Positions 11,942-25,200 of a DNA stretch of 64,000 nt are shown here, piece after piece. The stretch comes from Galerina marginata (lineage: Eukaryota > Basidiomycota > Agaricomycetes > Agaricales > Galerinaceae), in the NCBI GenBank assembly GCA_023014335.1, contig JAECYW010000023.1, forward strand, positions 1,132,785 to 1,196,784, written 5' to 3'. Numbering within the stretch: the stretch's first letter is position 1; each line of letters opens with the position of its first letter. The translations under genes and the position numbers were made by a program. Below the pieces are notes generated by a model. It worked only from the letters and a program-made list of their open reading frames with translations. It was not told where the DNA came from and did not search any database.

Positions 11942-14480
11942 CTAGAGGGCTGTGTCGCTATCCCACTTGGCAGGATGATACTTAGCACTGAACATGGGGA
12001 TGAGGTAGCAGCTGGAAACAATTGAGTCGAGCGAAATAATCTCTGACTGGTCCGTTGTTCCGTGAAGCGCGAGTAAAAGGATAGGGGCCCGAAAGGCTGT
12101 AAACATTCGACGCAGGCTAGACGATTTGGTAAACGAGCGTGACGGAGGTGCTCTGGAAGGATTGCTCAAAACTGTGCAACGCGAAGTCCTACGGATTGCA
12201 TTAGATATTTGAACGAGAGATTCCAGGATGAATAACTGACCTTCCAAGCAGGTCCCTTTGGTATGTTGATATTGATTCTCGTTAGCATTCGCCATGCGTA
12301 CGAACACAGTATCGAAATGTGCGGGTAGTGGTTTAGGTCGACCTTCGGCTGGAACTAAAAGGCGTCGCTCGAAGTCGTTCAACGGATTTCGTAAATCCAG
12401 CTGCCGGATTTGAAGGTTGAAAATTTGTGATACGGTTGTAAACATCAAAACACTTCAAGTGGCGAGCAACGTGAATGAAAAATTTCTATTTTAAGTGAAA
12501 AGGATCTTGGAAAGTTTCCTTACACGGTGAATTTCATTTCAAATATAAAGTCCCTTTCCAGAATGCGCCCGCTCATTGTGCGCTCGTCAGCCACTCATCG
12601 GGTATAGAGAGTGTGATCGTTTTAGTCCTATAGTTTAGATGATTAGACGACATCTTTATCAACAGGTAATACAAGAACTTACACGGGAAAGTGTCAGAAC
12701 AACCGCTCTATCCGAGTCCATGTTCCAACAGGCATAATGACACATGACCCATTCAGGAGAGATAAGTTCTAGGGTGTTAGATAGGGAGGGTGAATAGATA
12801 GTTGCACGGAAATGAGGATAAGCGATGAACGGATCAATTGTTCCAGGTGCGGAGGAAAGTCGTCGACGAATGGCGTATGCAATAGAAGAGTCTTGTCGGA
12901 CAATGATGTATTCTATAGTTCCCGGGAATGGAGACGCGGCAAGATTGCCGCGCGGATAAAACATGACTTGACTGTTTCCGACGTGGGTGCTTCGGCGTGA
13001 ATAAAAGACATTGTCGAACTTATGGCGAGCCCGAAGAGCCACTTGACGATCTGATATGATAGCTTGCAAAGCGTCAGGCACTGGACCAAAAGCTGAAGAG
13101 GCGATATCTTCTTCAAGGTCAGTGTTCGATAAGATACCAAGGGCCTTATTGAACACAGTCTTGCACTCCTTGAGGGCCGGAGGGCAATCCGGGCGAGAAA
13201 GCCAGTGCTTTAATCGAGCTGTGCGTGAAAATGATGACAGCATGGAGCCCTCTAAGTCACCTAAGGATATTATCAACAAAAGACTGCGTTGATGCATCAA
13301 GAAACAACATACCAAATTTATGATTACTTGGAAGTCGTTGGAGCTGCCCAATCACACGTTCAAAAGGGAAACACCACCATGAGCGTACCGTCAGGATGCA
13401 GAGCGGTTAGGTCTTCCATCCAAGACAGGATGTACCTGTGCAGGTCGTATCAGGGTCTGGATTGTTGGTGCACTCTTCGGGGTAGATGGGCCTATCAGAT
13501 CCTGGAATAAATTTAGGGGGGGTATGTACAATGGCAGGCTGGGCAAACTGCATGAATCTCTGTCTTGCCATCTAGATTGAACCTCTTCAACACCGTATTG
13601 AGAGTGACCGGAACTTGATCAACAACAAATTGCTGGTGTGCGTCCAGCTTCCCAGAACGACCGTAAACAGACCAAGCCAGCATGACTGTGAGGAGGCCGA
13701 CAATGAGATCCCCAAGACGGCGGCTCGCACCGATCATCACGTTGCAAACAACAGCAATGAGCATGGCGATCTGAGCAAAAGGATCATTGGCATTGATTGG
13801 CAAGTCAAAAAGATGATCTGAAGAATAGATCAGGAGTAAGATAAAAGAAGCATAGATTCGAGGCGAAATCAAATTCACCTGTATTGTAGAGTTCCGGTCT
13901 TTCAGGTACAGGATGTGCGGTACAAAACTCGCTATAGCTGCTCTGAAGGTGGGCAAGACGTTCGCCAACAATGACTTTGCGGGCTGATTAACTGTGGGTA
14001 CGTCGCGCTTCACAGCATCGAAAGACTTCTGAAGTTGGCTAATTTCCTGACGCAAGTTTGTGAGGTCGGCAAGTGAGAACGCAGGAGAACTAAGTGCTTG
14101 GCGGCATTCTTGCGACCTACGCTCGACGACATCAAGGATCTTGTGGGCTTTCGCGGTGCGGCGGTCTCGCTCGCGCTTGTCAAGCTTAGCCTTGCTGCCC
14201 GCAGGAGGGGAGAGAGGCCCAGAGGGAAGAACCTCTGGACGAGCACGGGGAGTCGAAGCCGATTGCGAGGGACCTCGGAGAATAGAAGAAGTGTCCAGTC
14301 GCTGCTGGCTAACCGTGGCTTTACGGACAGCCGCCTCAGCTTGCACACGCCTGAGATGGGGGATGCGCTGGGCTAGCGGCAGGGTTTTCCCCAGAGGTGA
14401 ACCATCAGGACCATGCCCACAATCCAGGATGCACTGTTCGCAAAGACAGTTGTATGTCGTTGCTGCGTTTCTAGAAGGAA
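11942..14480 (-). pseudogene. CACTA/Plavaka-type transposase P1, internally deleted
   Basis: The N-terminal part (14480-13513) has NCLCEQCILDCGHGPDG, a GKTLPLAQRIPHLRRVQ block and VCPACHCTYPP. These match P3 (QCLCQECTSSGPVGPDGRS onward) and the same region of P2. Near 13385-13440 the sequence jumps from YPEECTNNPDPDT straight to RSWWCFPFERVIGQLQRLP, so about 1.5 kb of transposase core is gone. The later exon 13351-12659 has CRLVLTLSR-type strands (VVLTLSR). The most C-terminal domain (12448-11942, FDVYNRI, ERLRATP, FDTVFVR) carries an extra T that shifts the frame near 12357. Where P3 has ATG, this copy has ATT. It lies directly downstream of hairpin leader B. Confidence 0.8.
12478..12608. 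repeat. Short dispersed repeat inside P1 (copy 1)
   Basis: About 130 bp near-identical, inverted, to 39432-39560. It contains an internal inverted repeat (TGGAAAG facing CTTTCCA). It sits between two transposase exons of P1 where P3 has only intron. I could not define a target duplication. Confidence 0.6.
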
Positions 14481-14639
14481 TAACATGGATAGACGAAGAG
14501 AGGTTGTTGAAGGATAGGAAATGCCTTGAGGTCGGCAGTCTCGGCTTCCGGGACAACTCAGTCTCAATGGATCATACACAAAAGAGAGGAGTATCCGGGA
14601 TAAAGATCCTGGCGTCGAAGAGTGCGGTCAACTGCGATG

Positions 14640-14998
14640 GTCTGTTGAAGAGCCCAACTCAGTGCGTATCAGCGCGAAGGAGTTACGGGGGCAACGGTGA
14701 TCCAACGGGGAGGATGCCATTGTTCGCAATGCCAACTCAGTGTGTATCAACACGAAGGAGTGTGGCAACGGTAATCCACGGGGAGGACGGTTTGCAATGT
14801 CGGGAAATCCAGCTCAGTGTCAGCGCGAGAGAACCCAATGTTCGGAATGCCAACTCAGTGTGTATCAACACGAAGGAGTGTGGCAACGGTAGGACGATGG
14901 CGAGCGACCACGGCGGTGAGGGTATCTGAAAGAAAAGAAAACGGTAAGGAAAATAATTCAAGACAAAAGATAAATAAAAATAACGATGGAAACTTACC
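14640..14998 (-). promoter_or_regulatory. Hairpin leader B with 5'-UTR intron, upstream of P1
   Basis: On the minus strand: a 5'-UTR intron 14997-14926 (CTG/GTAAGTTTCC to CTTTCAG), then a leader exon with three hairpins at 14879-14852, 14761-14734 and 14684-14656. Each has outer arms ACTC/GAGT (AACTC/GAGTT in one) and an inner GTGT/ACAC collar (GCG/CGC in the third). A fourth degraded copy lies near 14585-14555, just before the P1 coding start. Between hairpins there are spacers repeating ACCGTTGCC. The same order is seen in unit D, upstream of an S-family gene. Confidence 0.7.
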
Positions 14999-15150
14999 AG
15001 GTGATAGTGGGATTTGTGGCTGGAGTGGACGACAGTGGAAGTGACTTTGACTTGGAAGTGGCGATCATGAATGTCGTTTCAAGTTTGTATCTCATGGTCG
15101 TGCCAAATAGAGCGGGCACTGAACTGAGCGGGCACTGAGTCAAGTGAACT

Positions 15151-15178
15151 TGTTTGTGTGGGACGCCTGTGCCAAACA
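15151..15178 (-). promoter_or_regulatory. 28-bp inverted-end element of unit B
   Basis: On the minus strand it starts TGTTTGGCAC and ends ACAAACA, exactly 28 bp, matching the length in units A, C and E. It lies 153 bp upstream of the UTR intron donor. It could be an operator for a dimeric regulator or an upstream activating site (inference). Confidence 0.5.
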
Positions 15179-15234
15179 TGCAGCCGTCGTTTTCATCTCC
15201 CCAGTCCATTCTCACCCCTCACCCTGTAGTGCCA

Positions 15235-15702
15235 GTCCTCGAGATGCTCTTGAGGACTGTCAAGCGGCACTTTTTCGGCCAACTCTCCACCTTTAGCCTT
15301 CCCCTCCATCTTAACTGATCTGTCGCGTAACTTCAAGGCGGGTTCCATGGCCATTACTCGACCTCAACAACATGCAAGTCCCGGTCCTTCATGATACTCT
15401 GAGGACCGTCAAGCAGGACCGATCTGCGGCCTGATTTCAAGAAGAATTTTATGGCGATTACTCAACGTCAACTACACGCATTGGTCTCGGTCCTCGTGAT
15501 GCCCCGAGGACTGTCAAGCAGGACTTCTCTTCGCACTGGTCCTACAGATAGCTCTGAGGACTGTCGCACGAGCTCGTCTCGTTCTCTCCTGGCCACGGCC
15601 CTCAACGCTCCACGACGAAGACGGTCCTACAGATAGCTCTGAAGACTGTCGGCCCTCAACCCTCCGCGACGAAGACGGTCCTACAGACGGCTCTGAGGAC
15701 TG
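15235..15702. repeat. Hairpin array, GTCCT/AGGAC arm class (unit B)
   Basis: At least six imperfect palindromes with GTCCT and AGGAC arms about 23 bp long: 15235-15257, 15384-15406, 15490-15511, and near 15539, 15622 and 15679. The last three have core ACAGATAGCTCTG or a close variant; the second is followed by ACCGTCAAGCAGGACC. The left edge of the large inverted repeat (15405) falls within one of these hairpins. Confidence 0.8.
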
Positions 15703-15940
15703 TCGCATTAATTTTATCTCTCCTACTAACTACGAACTTCTCCATCTGCTGCTGCGTTTTCACCACTCCCTACCCTCTTACCGTGAGTCACTTTCCGCCC
15801 TTATTTCATTTGAAAAGTTGTGCTTACTTTTTCTCTTCTAGTCCCTTCTGACGTCTTACTTTCCGTTATGCGCTTATCTTCATCGTAAATCCCGATGTAT
15901 TCAGGGTAAGTATCGACTTAGGCAAATACAAAGCTCGAAC

Positions 15941-18900
15941 TCATTTCCTTAACATAGAATGGACTCCGATGTTGAGCCATTGCAGATTCTCGCCGTCGCC
16001 CTTCTTCAGCTTCAGGTTTTTCACGTTCTTGTGATTGGCCAAATAGTGCTTGTCGAAGAGGCTCTTGGATTTTCCTTTCGGCGGGTTTCGCCCGGTATTC
16101 CCATGTCCGGACTTCCGCAGCCGAAGAGTGGGTTTGCTACCTTTATTGGAGAACAATTTCCTGTCGGTTCTCCTTTGCTTGTCGATGAAATCCATTTCCT
16201 TTTCGGCACTCCTTCGCCAATTGAGGGATCTGACATAGAGGACCTCCATGCCGCTATGTCGCTTTCGTCAGAGCTCATACCTTCGGGGCCGAGTTGCGTA
16301 ACCAGTGTTTCCAACCATTCCCATATCGCTATGTCGGTTGCCCCTTCATCCCTTTTTCTCTCAATCGTGCGCTTGATTGTTTCAACCCTACGGTCACGTC
16401 GCTACAACGGCCTTCAGACACTCCATAGGACATGAAGAATCGAAAACCTTACGTGGATGCGCCTCATGTTCGCTCGTTTCATCTTTTCCGTGACCTCCTT
16501 CGATTCTATCATCCTCTTTTCAACCTCATTCAAGCTCTCAACCTCGCCAGATTCCAGGAGTTTTGGTTGAGCATTCCTCCAGGTTGTCCGGGCGCGTTCT
16601 ATTTGATCCTGGATTATCTCCATCAAATAATCATCGGAACGGTCTGGGAGATCGTCCCAGGCTGTTGCTTTCCTCTTTCCTTCTAACACGGCATCAAGGA
16701 GGATTTCCATCACTCTCGTATTCCAGGCCGATGAGATCTTGTCTCTCATCGATTCGGAGGTCATCTTTATCAGGCCCATTTTGTTCTTCTCGATCAAAGT
16801 GCCGGACATGTGTGGATTCAGGTGGTTCGTGGACGGCGTACTCCTCCACGGATTCAATTCCAAACATCCCTTTCATGACTGTTCCAACCAAGCGCTATAT
16901 ATCGGTCAGGGTCAATGGAGGTTTCAATGGCCGAGGGGAACACGAACGCAGTAGCTGGCTCTTTCCCACTTTTCATCCATTTTCTTTTCCTCTTCTACGG
17001 GGTTTACCTTGGATCGTCGGCCTCTAATGGTATCGGATTTGCGGCCACCGCGTTTGGTTTGTCCTTTAAGGACTTCTCGCAATAATTTTTTCAGTGCTCC
17101 CAACGTTAGCGGTGCCTCGTCGTCATTGTCGGATTCGCCGTCGTTGGATTCGCCGTCGTCGGTCTCGTTGGATTTTCCTTCTGGTTCACTCATGTCAACG
17201 TCTTCGTCGACTGCTTCCTGCAATATTTTATCTAGCAGGCGCCATTGAAATTTCAATACGACGTACCGATGCCTCAAGGACCGGTCGCTCCTGAGCGTAC
17301 TGCTTTGATTTTTTGCTCTTGATAGAAGCCCAGCTTAGGCCCTGCGTTCGGCGGCGCTGAAGTTTTGGGCGTTTGTCTTATACCTCGTCTTCAGATGGTT
17401 CGCAATCGTCCACGCCTTCAGGACGGCTTTCTCCTGAATCGGGTGGTTGTCAGTTCTGATCTCGAGGCGGAGGTTTAGTCGACGCTGATTTGTTGGAGGG
17501 CGGCCCCTCATCACTCTGTGCACGACATGAGGCAATGCAGAAGACAAAACATGAACACATACCACTTCGCGCTCTTTCCCTTTGTTGGCCTGTCCATTGG
17601 TCCCCATGGATGATGATGCCTTATTTTTTTCCTACAAAAAGATAAGAAGACGACGGTAGCGGAAATTTGAGCATGGGCGAACCTTTTCGGAATTCATTCG
17701 GTTTTGCCTTTGGATGGCGGCAGCTATCTCCTCATCCTTTTTGGCCTAAGTGAGTTGTCAGTTTTTGCCAGTCCTCACAGCCACTATGACTGACCTGGAG
17801 CTCTTTCAATCTATCAGTCAATAAATTTTCTGTCTGACGCTTCGTGCGCCGGGTCTCTTCAATTTCTTGCTCCAATTCTACGCGTCTCCTTTCTTGGTCT
17901 GCGTTCTGCAAGAAGTTTGAATGGGCTCGGTAACGATCACAGTTGGAAATCACGCGTACCTTCGCGTTCGCTTCTTCGAGCTCTTGAGCAATGCGCTCTT
18001 TCGCCTCTTCGACCTGTCGAACAATGAGGGCCTTCAACCTTTCGACCTCTTGTGCACCACGCAAGTCTCTCCTTGCAAACGGATTTATCAACAAGACCCA
18101 TCCAGAACGATCAACATTGGCCCACCTGCTGTTCCCTCGTCGATACCTGCTGCTCCTGCTGCTCCACTTCCATCTTTGCCTCCGATTCGCGTTTCAACCT
18201 CTCTGCTTCCGCATGCAAGCTCTTTGCCTTTGCCTCCAAATCCTTCTCCCTCACCCCGTAGTCATGTTCCAACTTCTGCATGCGCTGTTCATGCTCTCGC
18301 TGAACGGTGTTGAGCATTGACTCGGCTTCCGCCCTGAATGTTGCCAGTAAACCTTTCTGAAAGGTTCCTGTCGGATCGAAGTGGTTATTCAGCTCCGTCT
18401 TATATTTCGAATTCATCTTCACCAGAGTCGCATTGGTCTGGCGAACTCTGTGTGTGGGATAAATCGGCACAGGTTCTAGCTCTTTGAATACCTTTGGACG
18501 CTTTGGAGTCTATAGGTGTTCGACGTCAGCCAGACAGGTTGTTAGGTCCTTTACAGCGGCTTACCGGCGTAACCAAGGCATTGGTTTGATTCAGTGGAGA
18601 ATCCGGATCTGGTAAAAACAACAAAGGCCTATCGTGCTCGACGCGCTTACCGAGAACGGACGACTCTTCCCAAGGATTGGAGCCGAGTACCATGTTCATG
18701 TCCATGTTGATATCAGGGTGGTGTTGCGTTATGGGTCCCAGGCGGGGAAGCCCGCTGCTGAAGGCATCTGAGAACGTACTCGGCCCAGGGCGAGCGCGCG
18801 GATCGAGTCTGGTGGGCCCAAGAAGGAGGATACGCCAAAATGAGAAGTTGTTGGCACTTGGGAATGGATTGGGTGCCTGGGGCCATTCCTGCCAGAGGAA

Positions 18901-19199
18901 AGGGCAAAGGCAGCTGGGTTGGTGGGGAGTTTACTATGAAGGGGTCGAGGTGTCGTTTGGGCACTCATGGGGCCGTTTTCAGACTTATCATCAGGGTCAA
19001 GACACACGCTTTCTGCCCGAGAGGCGTTCGAGTTGTGGTCGTCAGCGTCAAGATACACGCTTCCTGCCCGAGATGCGTTCGAGTTATGGTCTTCAGCGTC
19101 AAGATACACGCTTCCTGCCCGAGAAACGTTCAAGTTATGGTCGTCGTCTTGGTCGTCCATTGGGTCTTCCTGACGGTCAGCTTCCTGGCGTTCGTACAT
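15941..19199 (-). pseudogene. M-family coiled-coil protein, copy B (left arm)
   Basis: Minus-strand copy of the M family inside the left arm. The likely start is the ATG at 19199 (MYERQEADRQEDP). Three 51-bp in-frame repeats (DHNSNASRAGSVYLDA type) follow, then EESSVLGKRVEHDRPLLFL, a long coiled coil in several exons, and an acidic segment (SEPEGKSNETDDGESND). The conserved C-terminal block has LWEWLETL-like IAIWEWLETL, GPEGMSSDESDIAA and LFSNKGSKP. Compared with copy C, two bases are missing inside the DLRIDMR motif (near 16755), shifting the frame. A further frame change is needed near 18735. The gene therefore looks dead, and the right-arm copy shares these lesions. Confidence 0.7.
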
Positions 19200-20201
19200 A
19201 GTGGTCTGTCGCAAGAGGAATTTGGAATGCCTCGCGCCCCTTCTCGAAACCAAATCAAAGTCCTCAGGCGGTTCTGTGACGTGACTTTTCTTTCCGTCAC
19301 GATATTGGAATGCCTCGCGCCCACTTCGTCGCCCAAACTAGCCTTACATCCGACAAAGACCTTCATGTCTTCGCCACTCATTTTTTCCGATGCCAAATCG
19401 TTTATTAGGGAGCTTGTGCCCACTTGATCGCCCACCTCCATCGCCCACTCCCCCGACGCTCTGCCACTCATTCGTCAAGTCAATATGGGCAACGCTCGTC
19501 TTTATATTGCTCAAAGTCCAAGTGTAAGTCTTACACTCATCAGTTTCTCTTCAAGTCCCACTGATTCCGCCATCCAGACAAAGAACATCAATCTTCGAGG
19601 ACGCTTATACCCTGCTCGGTTGCGCCCATCCGTCATGCATCCCCTTGATTTGATTTTCGTCTCAATTCCCAGTGTTTGGTTTTGTTTGTCAGAAACCTCG
19701 GTGGATCCGTTTTCAGTTTCTCTATCTTCCTCCATCACCTTCGAGCGCTTAGCGTGGCCCTCCGCCGTGCTGGTGCTCTACTATCTTACTATCGACTGCG
19801 CTTGAGTGCACCTACGGGTCGCATACGGTGCTTACGTCGTAATATCTCCTCTGGCCTAAGTGAACTAGCCTACAGCTTGGAGCACCTCACTGGTTGCATC
19901 GGTTGTTCAGAGCGGTTCATCGAAGCTTGGAGGACTTCTTCTTCCAATAATCTATCCCTCATTTCCGGATCCTCGACATGTCCGCGCTCTCTCTTCGTGT
20001 TTTCACTATACCCCGACTCAAGAGCTTCCCCCTGTCCTTCTCGACACTTTAAACTACTTCCTACCCTGAGATAGGGATTCAAAGTAGACTATAACGCTGC
20101 GAGGTGTATGGCAGTCAGTAAGCCTATCGAATCGGCTGTGGAACAGACGTCTCATGTTTTTTCTTCATCCAGGTTCTACCGAACTCAACATTTTTTGAAT
20201 A

Positions 20202-20800
20202 ATGGACGAACGCTGGAGGCAGGGGCTAAGTCGGTTTGCACAGGTGGTAAGTATTATTAGGCCGAACTTCTCCATTTTGAAGAGATTCCTCATGTGTCTC
20301 GGTTTAGATGATCTCAGGCATGTCACCGCTATTTCGGGCGAAGTCAGACGGAGAGTCGGATGTTTATCTGGTTTGTGGCAGTTTTTCATATCTCGTGTCG
20401 ACCGCCATTCTCACTTTAGAGCTAGGATTTGAATTTCAGTTCCGATGGTTCTTCCATTTTCCTCATCTTTGACTTCGGGTACTTGTCAGTAATTTTTGCT
20501 TTCTCTTTTGAAGGTGATAGTCATGTCTAACTATACCTAGGTATCATATCAACTCAGAGTTATTGACGAAAACAACTCCTCGACTGTGGCAGAATGCACC
20601 AAGAAGTCGTCAAGACCGGCATTAACATCAGAAGCCTGTCTGCGTGGACATGAAGTGAAATGAAAATTGGCGTCGATGACGACACTGTTGCCGTTGGAAA
20701 TGTCGACGGAACTATCTGTGTTGCTACTTATGGTGTTTCTGAGGTCAAGCTTAGTGTTAAGTTGGATAAATTTGCTCGTGGTATGTAGGTTCATTCCCTC
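20202..20800 (+). CDS. Possible F-box-like protein fragment (left arm)
   Basis: A short ORF starts MDERWRQGLSRFAQ and continues IIRPNFSILKRFLMCLGLDD, LRHVTAISGEVRRRV, CLSGLWQFF. The spacing of L, DDLRH, S and LW resembles an F-box. Downstream, at 20660-20785, a second ORF reads MKIGVDDDTVAVGNVDGTIC, reminiscent of a beta-propeller strand. I cannot link them with a sure exon model and the region may be decayed. The same sequence exists inverted at 40845-41443. Confidence 0.25.
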
Positions 20801-21089
20801 TAGACAACCCTCTCACATAACCATAACCAGCTCCTCTATAAACACGGGTATAGCCTCTTCTGCCTCTTCTTGACACTGCATCTTCACTTTCTGACAAGCA
20901 AATACGATGAAAGACACATTCGGATTTTCTGGAGGGAAGCCCGTCATTTTTGGGATCATGCAGTGAGTGTCGCCTGCTTCAGCAAGAGGAAGGCACTCTG
21001 ATTCGTCAGTTGGTATAGGCCAGAGTCGCTGTTCCCAACAACCTCAACTCGCACGTTGCCCATCTCGACGTTCCTCCGCGATTTCTTTA

Positions 21090-21444
21090 GAGGTTTCAAC
21101 CCCAATATTGCGTTTCCTACGACAGAAACTTCGGCCTTAAATGCGTTTTTACCTCTCCCGAACCACCTCCAAGTTTGCGTGCGGCGGACCGTAAACGACT
21201 CCCAGCTCTGCCAGCGAGCTACGCGCTGGCCACGTCACCAGTGGAAGTGAGACCACAAGGGCCGTCTGACTCGACACTTCTTGTCGTACGTTCGCGAACT
21301 GGGATCGACAAAAGGCGCGACGAGTGGGTTTACGTTTTTGAGGACGTCTTGGACGAGCTCAGCCACCAGTTGAGCAGCGGGGACTGGTTGACGCTGGTCA
21401 AGAGGGCAAGCGGAAGCGCGACGTCAGACGACTTCAGCTTCTGA
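21090..21444 (+). CDS. Unrecognised ORF fragment at the left-arm border
   Basis: An open frame running out of the left arm, with SYDRNFGLKCVFTSPEPPPS and later DEWVYVFEDVLDELSHQLSS, ending at a stop at 21442-21444. It has no recognised domain. It starts just beyond the arm border (21078), so its 5' part may lie inside the arm or may have been lost. Confidence 0.3.
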
Positions 21445-21454
21445 GGGCAAACCG

Positions 21455-22285
21455 GTGGTAGAAGCTGCTGCTAATGGAGATGAAGCGAAATCACTTCCTT
21501 CGACGCCGACGTTAAACCACCCCCGAGATCTAGCCGTCCTGCTTTGGCGGGATCTTCTGGGCATCCTTTGTCAAGGTCACCAGCGAGCTGTCCCGGTGCC
21601 CTTAAATACCGCCGTCCTCAACATCCCTTTCTTCGTAGCTGGTCATCTCTACTGGTCTAGGCACAGAGATCACCATCTTGCCGGTCCTCTTTGTTGGAAC
21701 CCCGCTCATCCATTCAACTCTTCCATGATGACGCTCACAGTAGCGTTGGACCATTTTTACCGTCACAAGCGTGCTCCTTTTAGTATCGTTCGAGAACCGA
21801 TCCAGAACAAATACCATAGTCGAACTGTAGTACATCTTTTCCCTCGTCATTGTCGTAGTCAGAGATGATATATGAATACATTACAATCAGTGTACTCCGC
21901 CATGCATTGCTCAAGTGAATCATGGAAAATAAAAATAAAGATCACGTTAATATAGAGATTTAGAAAGGGAATTGGACTTGTAAATGCAATGGTACACAGA
22001 GCCAGCATGTGCTTTATACACACAGTGTTGTCCAATTGTTAAAATAGAAAAGTATAACTAAATGTAATGAGAGCGACGAAAGGTAAGCCAGTTTATTGGC
22101 GAGGTGTAACACAAAGGCCGGGACGGTGATTGGTGAAGGAAGGGTGTCAGAAGGCGCAACTCAGCCGGCAATCATGATGCTGACATGATCGAAGGGCCTA
22201 TGGTATCGTTCGTGTTCCCCATGTCTTCGGAGTCTTCACTTTCCGCACACCGATCTAGAAGTGGTGCTACCTGGGAAATGTGGGA
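21455..22285. other. No supported gene
   Basis: Short ORFs without recognisable domains up to about 21870, then an AT-rich stretch to about 22080. It probably includes the 3' flank or terminus of transposon P2. Confidence 0.4.
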
Positions 22286-22288
22286 TAA

Positions 22289-25200
22289 TCAGAAACGATT
22301 GGAAGGACTTTGGACATGTGCAAGGCTTACCCTGGAGAGAGACACAACAAGAACAACTTGTTGCCCGCGGATATCTGAAGCAAGAGACGCAAAGTGACAA
22401 TCTATGTCATGGACTTGGAATATTTCAAGGGTCCCAAGCTCTGAACTCCAGATGGATAATCCAAGCAAAGGATATTGATATCTAGTTTGTTTGTCCGAGA
22501 GTGTTGGCAGTTTCTTAAAACGGCGAACTGCGACTAGAGTCTGGATACTGTCACCATCTGGCGAATTTGGGATCCTGAAGATAGATTGGATAACCCCAGG
22601 AAATGATGAGGCCGCCATTGATGAGCCTCTGATTAAGACACAGGAATTCCCAAAATGTGTCTGAGAAGTGCTGAATCGTAATCCACGGAGAATAACATGA
22701 GTCAAAAACTGTGCCTTCTGCGTTTGGATGTTTGGGATGTGACGGAGAAGTGCAGTTCTCAACTCTGTGGACAGCTGAGTAGCACAGTGAGGGTTCCATG
22801 CCCACTCTGTTCCAGCTTCTTGTTCATTGAAGGCTGAGGCAAAACCAGCTATATCTGATGTAAGTGTACTGCGGATGCGTGGGTCAACTAGCCGATTGAA
22901 GATAGGTTGGCAAGCAACTATAACTTCTGGGCATTGGTTAGACTTGTAAACCAGGGCACGCAGGTTGGCAGAGCGAGTAAAACTTTCTGCAATTGTCTTT
23001 TCAAGTTGGCCTAAGAAGCATGTTATTATAACAGATAGAATAACCCAGAGAATGACGTACTAAATTTGAAGTTTGTTGGAATCCGTTCCAGCATGCCAAT
23101 AATTCTCTCAAAAGGGAATGTCCACCAGGAATGTACAGGTCCAAATAACAAAAGATAATCATGCAAGTGTAGTGACATATGATGATTTGGCAGAAATTTA
23201 TATTGCGGGAAGATCTGCTTGATACCCTGCATATAAGCTTTCATGTGTGATAGATATGCGGTTGCAATTGCAGGTGAGGAAGTGCGAGATGAAGCCAGAA
23301 CTACAGCTGAAATGAGGCTGATGGTGATGTCCAATATTTCTTTACACTTTTGAGACCGAGAGCTATCAGAACTGGATAAACCCCAAAGCTTGACAAGGAC
23401 CAGAGGAAGATGAGTGACACCCAGTGTGCGCCACTGATCTGCCTTAAGCTTTCCATGGGATGCAGCACCAAGGTTTGGTGGAATAGGAGATATCCATGTC
23501 GGTGTTGTAATTACTGATAAATCCGACCACAGTTGTTGAACTTCCTCCTCTGTTAAAACTTGCCGAAGTCGGGTAGAAGTATCTGCACCAGCATCACGTT
23601 GTTCCATTTGGTTGAAACGCTAAAGATATCAATCTATTCAACTATCTGAAAAAACTCATTAAGATCAAGATGCTCACCCAAAGCAATAGCTTCTCAGCAC
23701 AAGTCTTTTTTGACTGAATGGCCTTTCCTTCATCATCCATGAATATAGTGTCATCATCAACCTGGAGTTCTGAACAAGCAAAGGCAAGTGCTCTGTTATG
23801 CATTCGTGAGAACTTCTTTAAGACTTTCTCTGGTGAGGTTTGAATCTCTTCATTAAGGGGATTTTGGAGGAGCTTTTGAAGCTGCTTCACTGACTTCTGT
23901 TCATTGTCAGTGAAACCATGGGGAGGTTCAGACATATCAGCAAGGATAACTGCATCCTCGCTTGTCTTTGATTGACCAATGCCAATAACATTACGAAAAT
24001 GTTCCTTGATGAGGCCTAGGAAGAGATTATGCATAGCATCAACAACAACACATTGGACCATGTCAAAATATGGGAGCCTAGAAAGCTCGGAGTAGCGAAT
24101 GCCAGACATGTCAAATACTGCCCGTCGTGATGCCTCATCTGGAGCCTCAGCAAATGCCTTGGATGATTCTCTACATTCAGCATCAGTCCGCTTTTTCCAA
24201 TTTTCGTAGTCAGTAGCACCATAACCCTCCTTTGATTTTGTACAGTGGCAAACAGAACAAAAATGTTCATGTTTGAAGGAAGCAAAGCCTGCTATTTTCC
24301 GTGCACCAGGAAGGTCTGCAACAACAGCAATAACAGCACATTGGACCAGACGACCAGAGGGATATTTGCAGGTCTGTGAAAACCACACACCAGGTACCCA
24401 GAATTCAAGGAGGTCATCAACAAGTGGAGTCAGATAATGGTTCAGTGTATTCAGTGGAGGTTCATTTGGGCCAGGCACTAATCCAGCAAGGAACATGTTC
24501 TCTGGTTTGTAGCGTTCTTCTGGAGGAAGATTTAGGCAGACCAGGGATATGATCCCAACAGAAGCCTTTTTTCCTCCTTGCTTGTTGGAATATGGGTTGA
24601 AGAAATCCACACAGAGGGTGAATACATAGTGCCCTTCATCACTGGTAGTTTTGCTAAAGAGCTTCCCATTGGGGCCTTTAAAGTTACGAAGAAATGAAGC
24701 GCCAAAGATATCGTCTGTTTCTTCGGCATCTCCTCTCTTCCAAGAATTGGCTGTGCGTTCTTCAAACCCAGGTCTTGAATGCATTGCAGCAAGCCAGTCT
24801 TTAAAATCAAAAGAAACAAAGGTTTTAATAGGCACCTGAATTTCAAGATCCTGTACAATGCGGGGTCGTGTAAGGATAGTGCCACACACTGGGCCTTTTC
24901 GAAATCGCCGATAATTGCAGTACCGGGGGTATTCAGCTATAGGACAACCTTCCTTGAATGTTGGCTTGTATGTGTGATGGCAGTCAGGATTGGGGCAAAC
25001 AGCATAAATTGTTGATTTGCCATCAAGTTGAAATTGACTTGTTGCCCTATCAGGGTCAATAGGAAGATCATGCAAAAGTTTGGCTGATTGAGGGGTCATT
25101 TGAGACTGAGACCCAATAATGGCAAGTTTAACAATGTAACCAATCATCTCAAGCACAAAACGGCAAGCGGAACGGTTGGCCTTGGAGACAATTTGCAGTG

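Larger units (their letters stand above)
15405..21078 (+). repeat. Left arm of a 5,674-bp inverted repeat
   Basis: Position x pairs with position 61645 minus x in the right arm (40567-46240). All ORFs I compared keep that exact sum, so there is no indel. The only difference I noticed is C at 15503 versus T (sense of this arm) at 46142. The identity stops abruptly at 15404/46241 and at 21079/40566. Confidence 0.95.

Noticed and set aside
19485..20074. Plus-strand ORFs MGNARLYIAQSP and MVLFVRNLGGSVF in the left arm
   Set aside because: No domain, no consistent splice model, and the opposite strand is equally open; too weak to list as genes.
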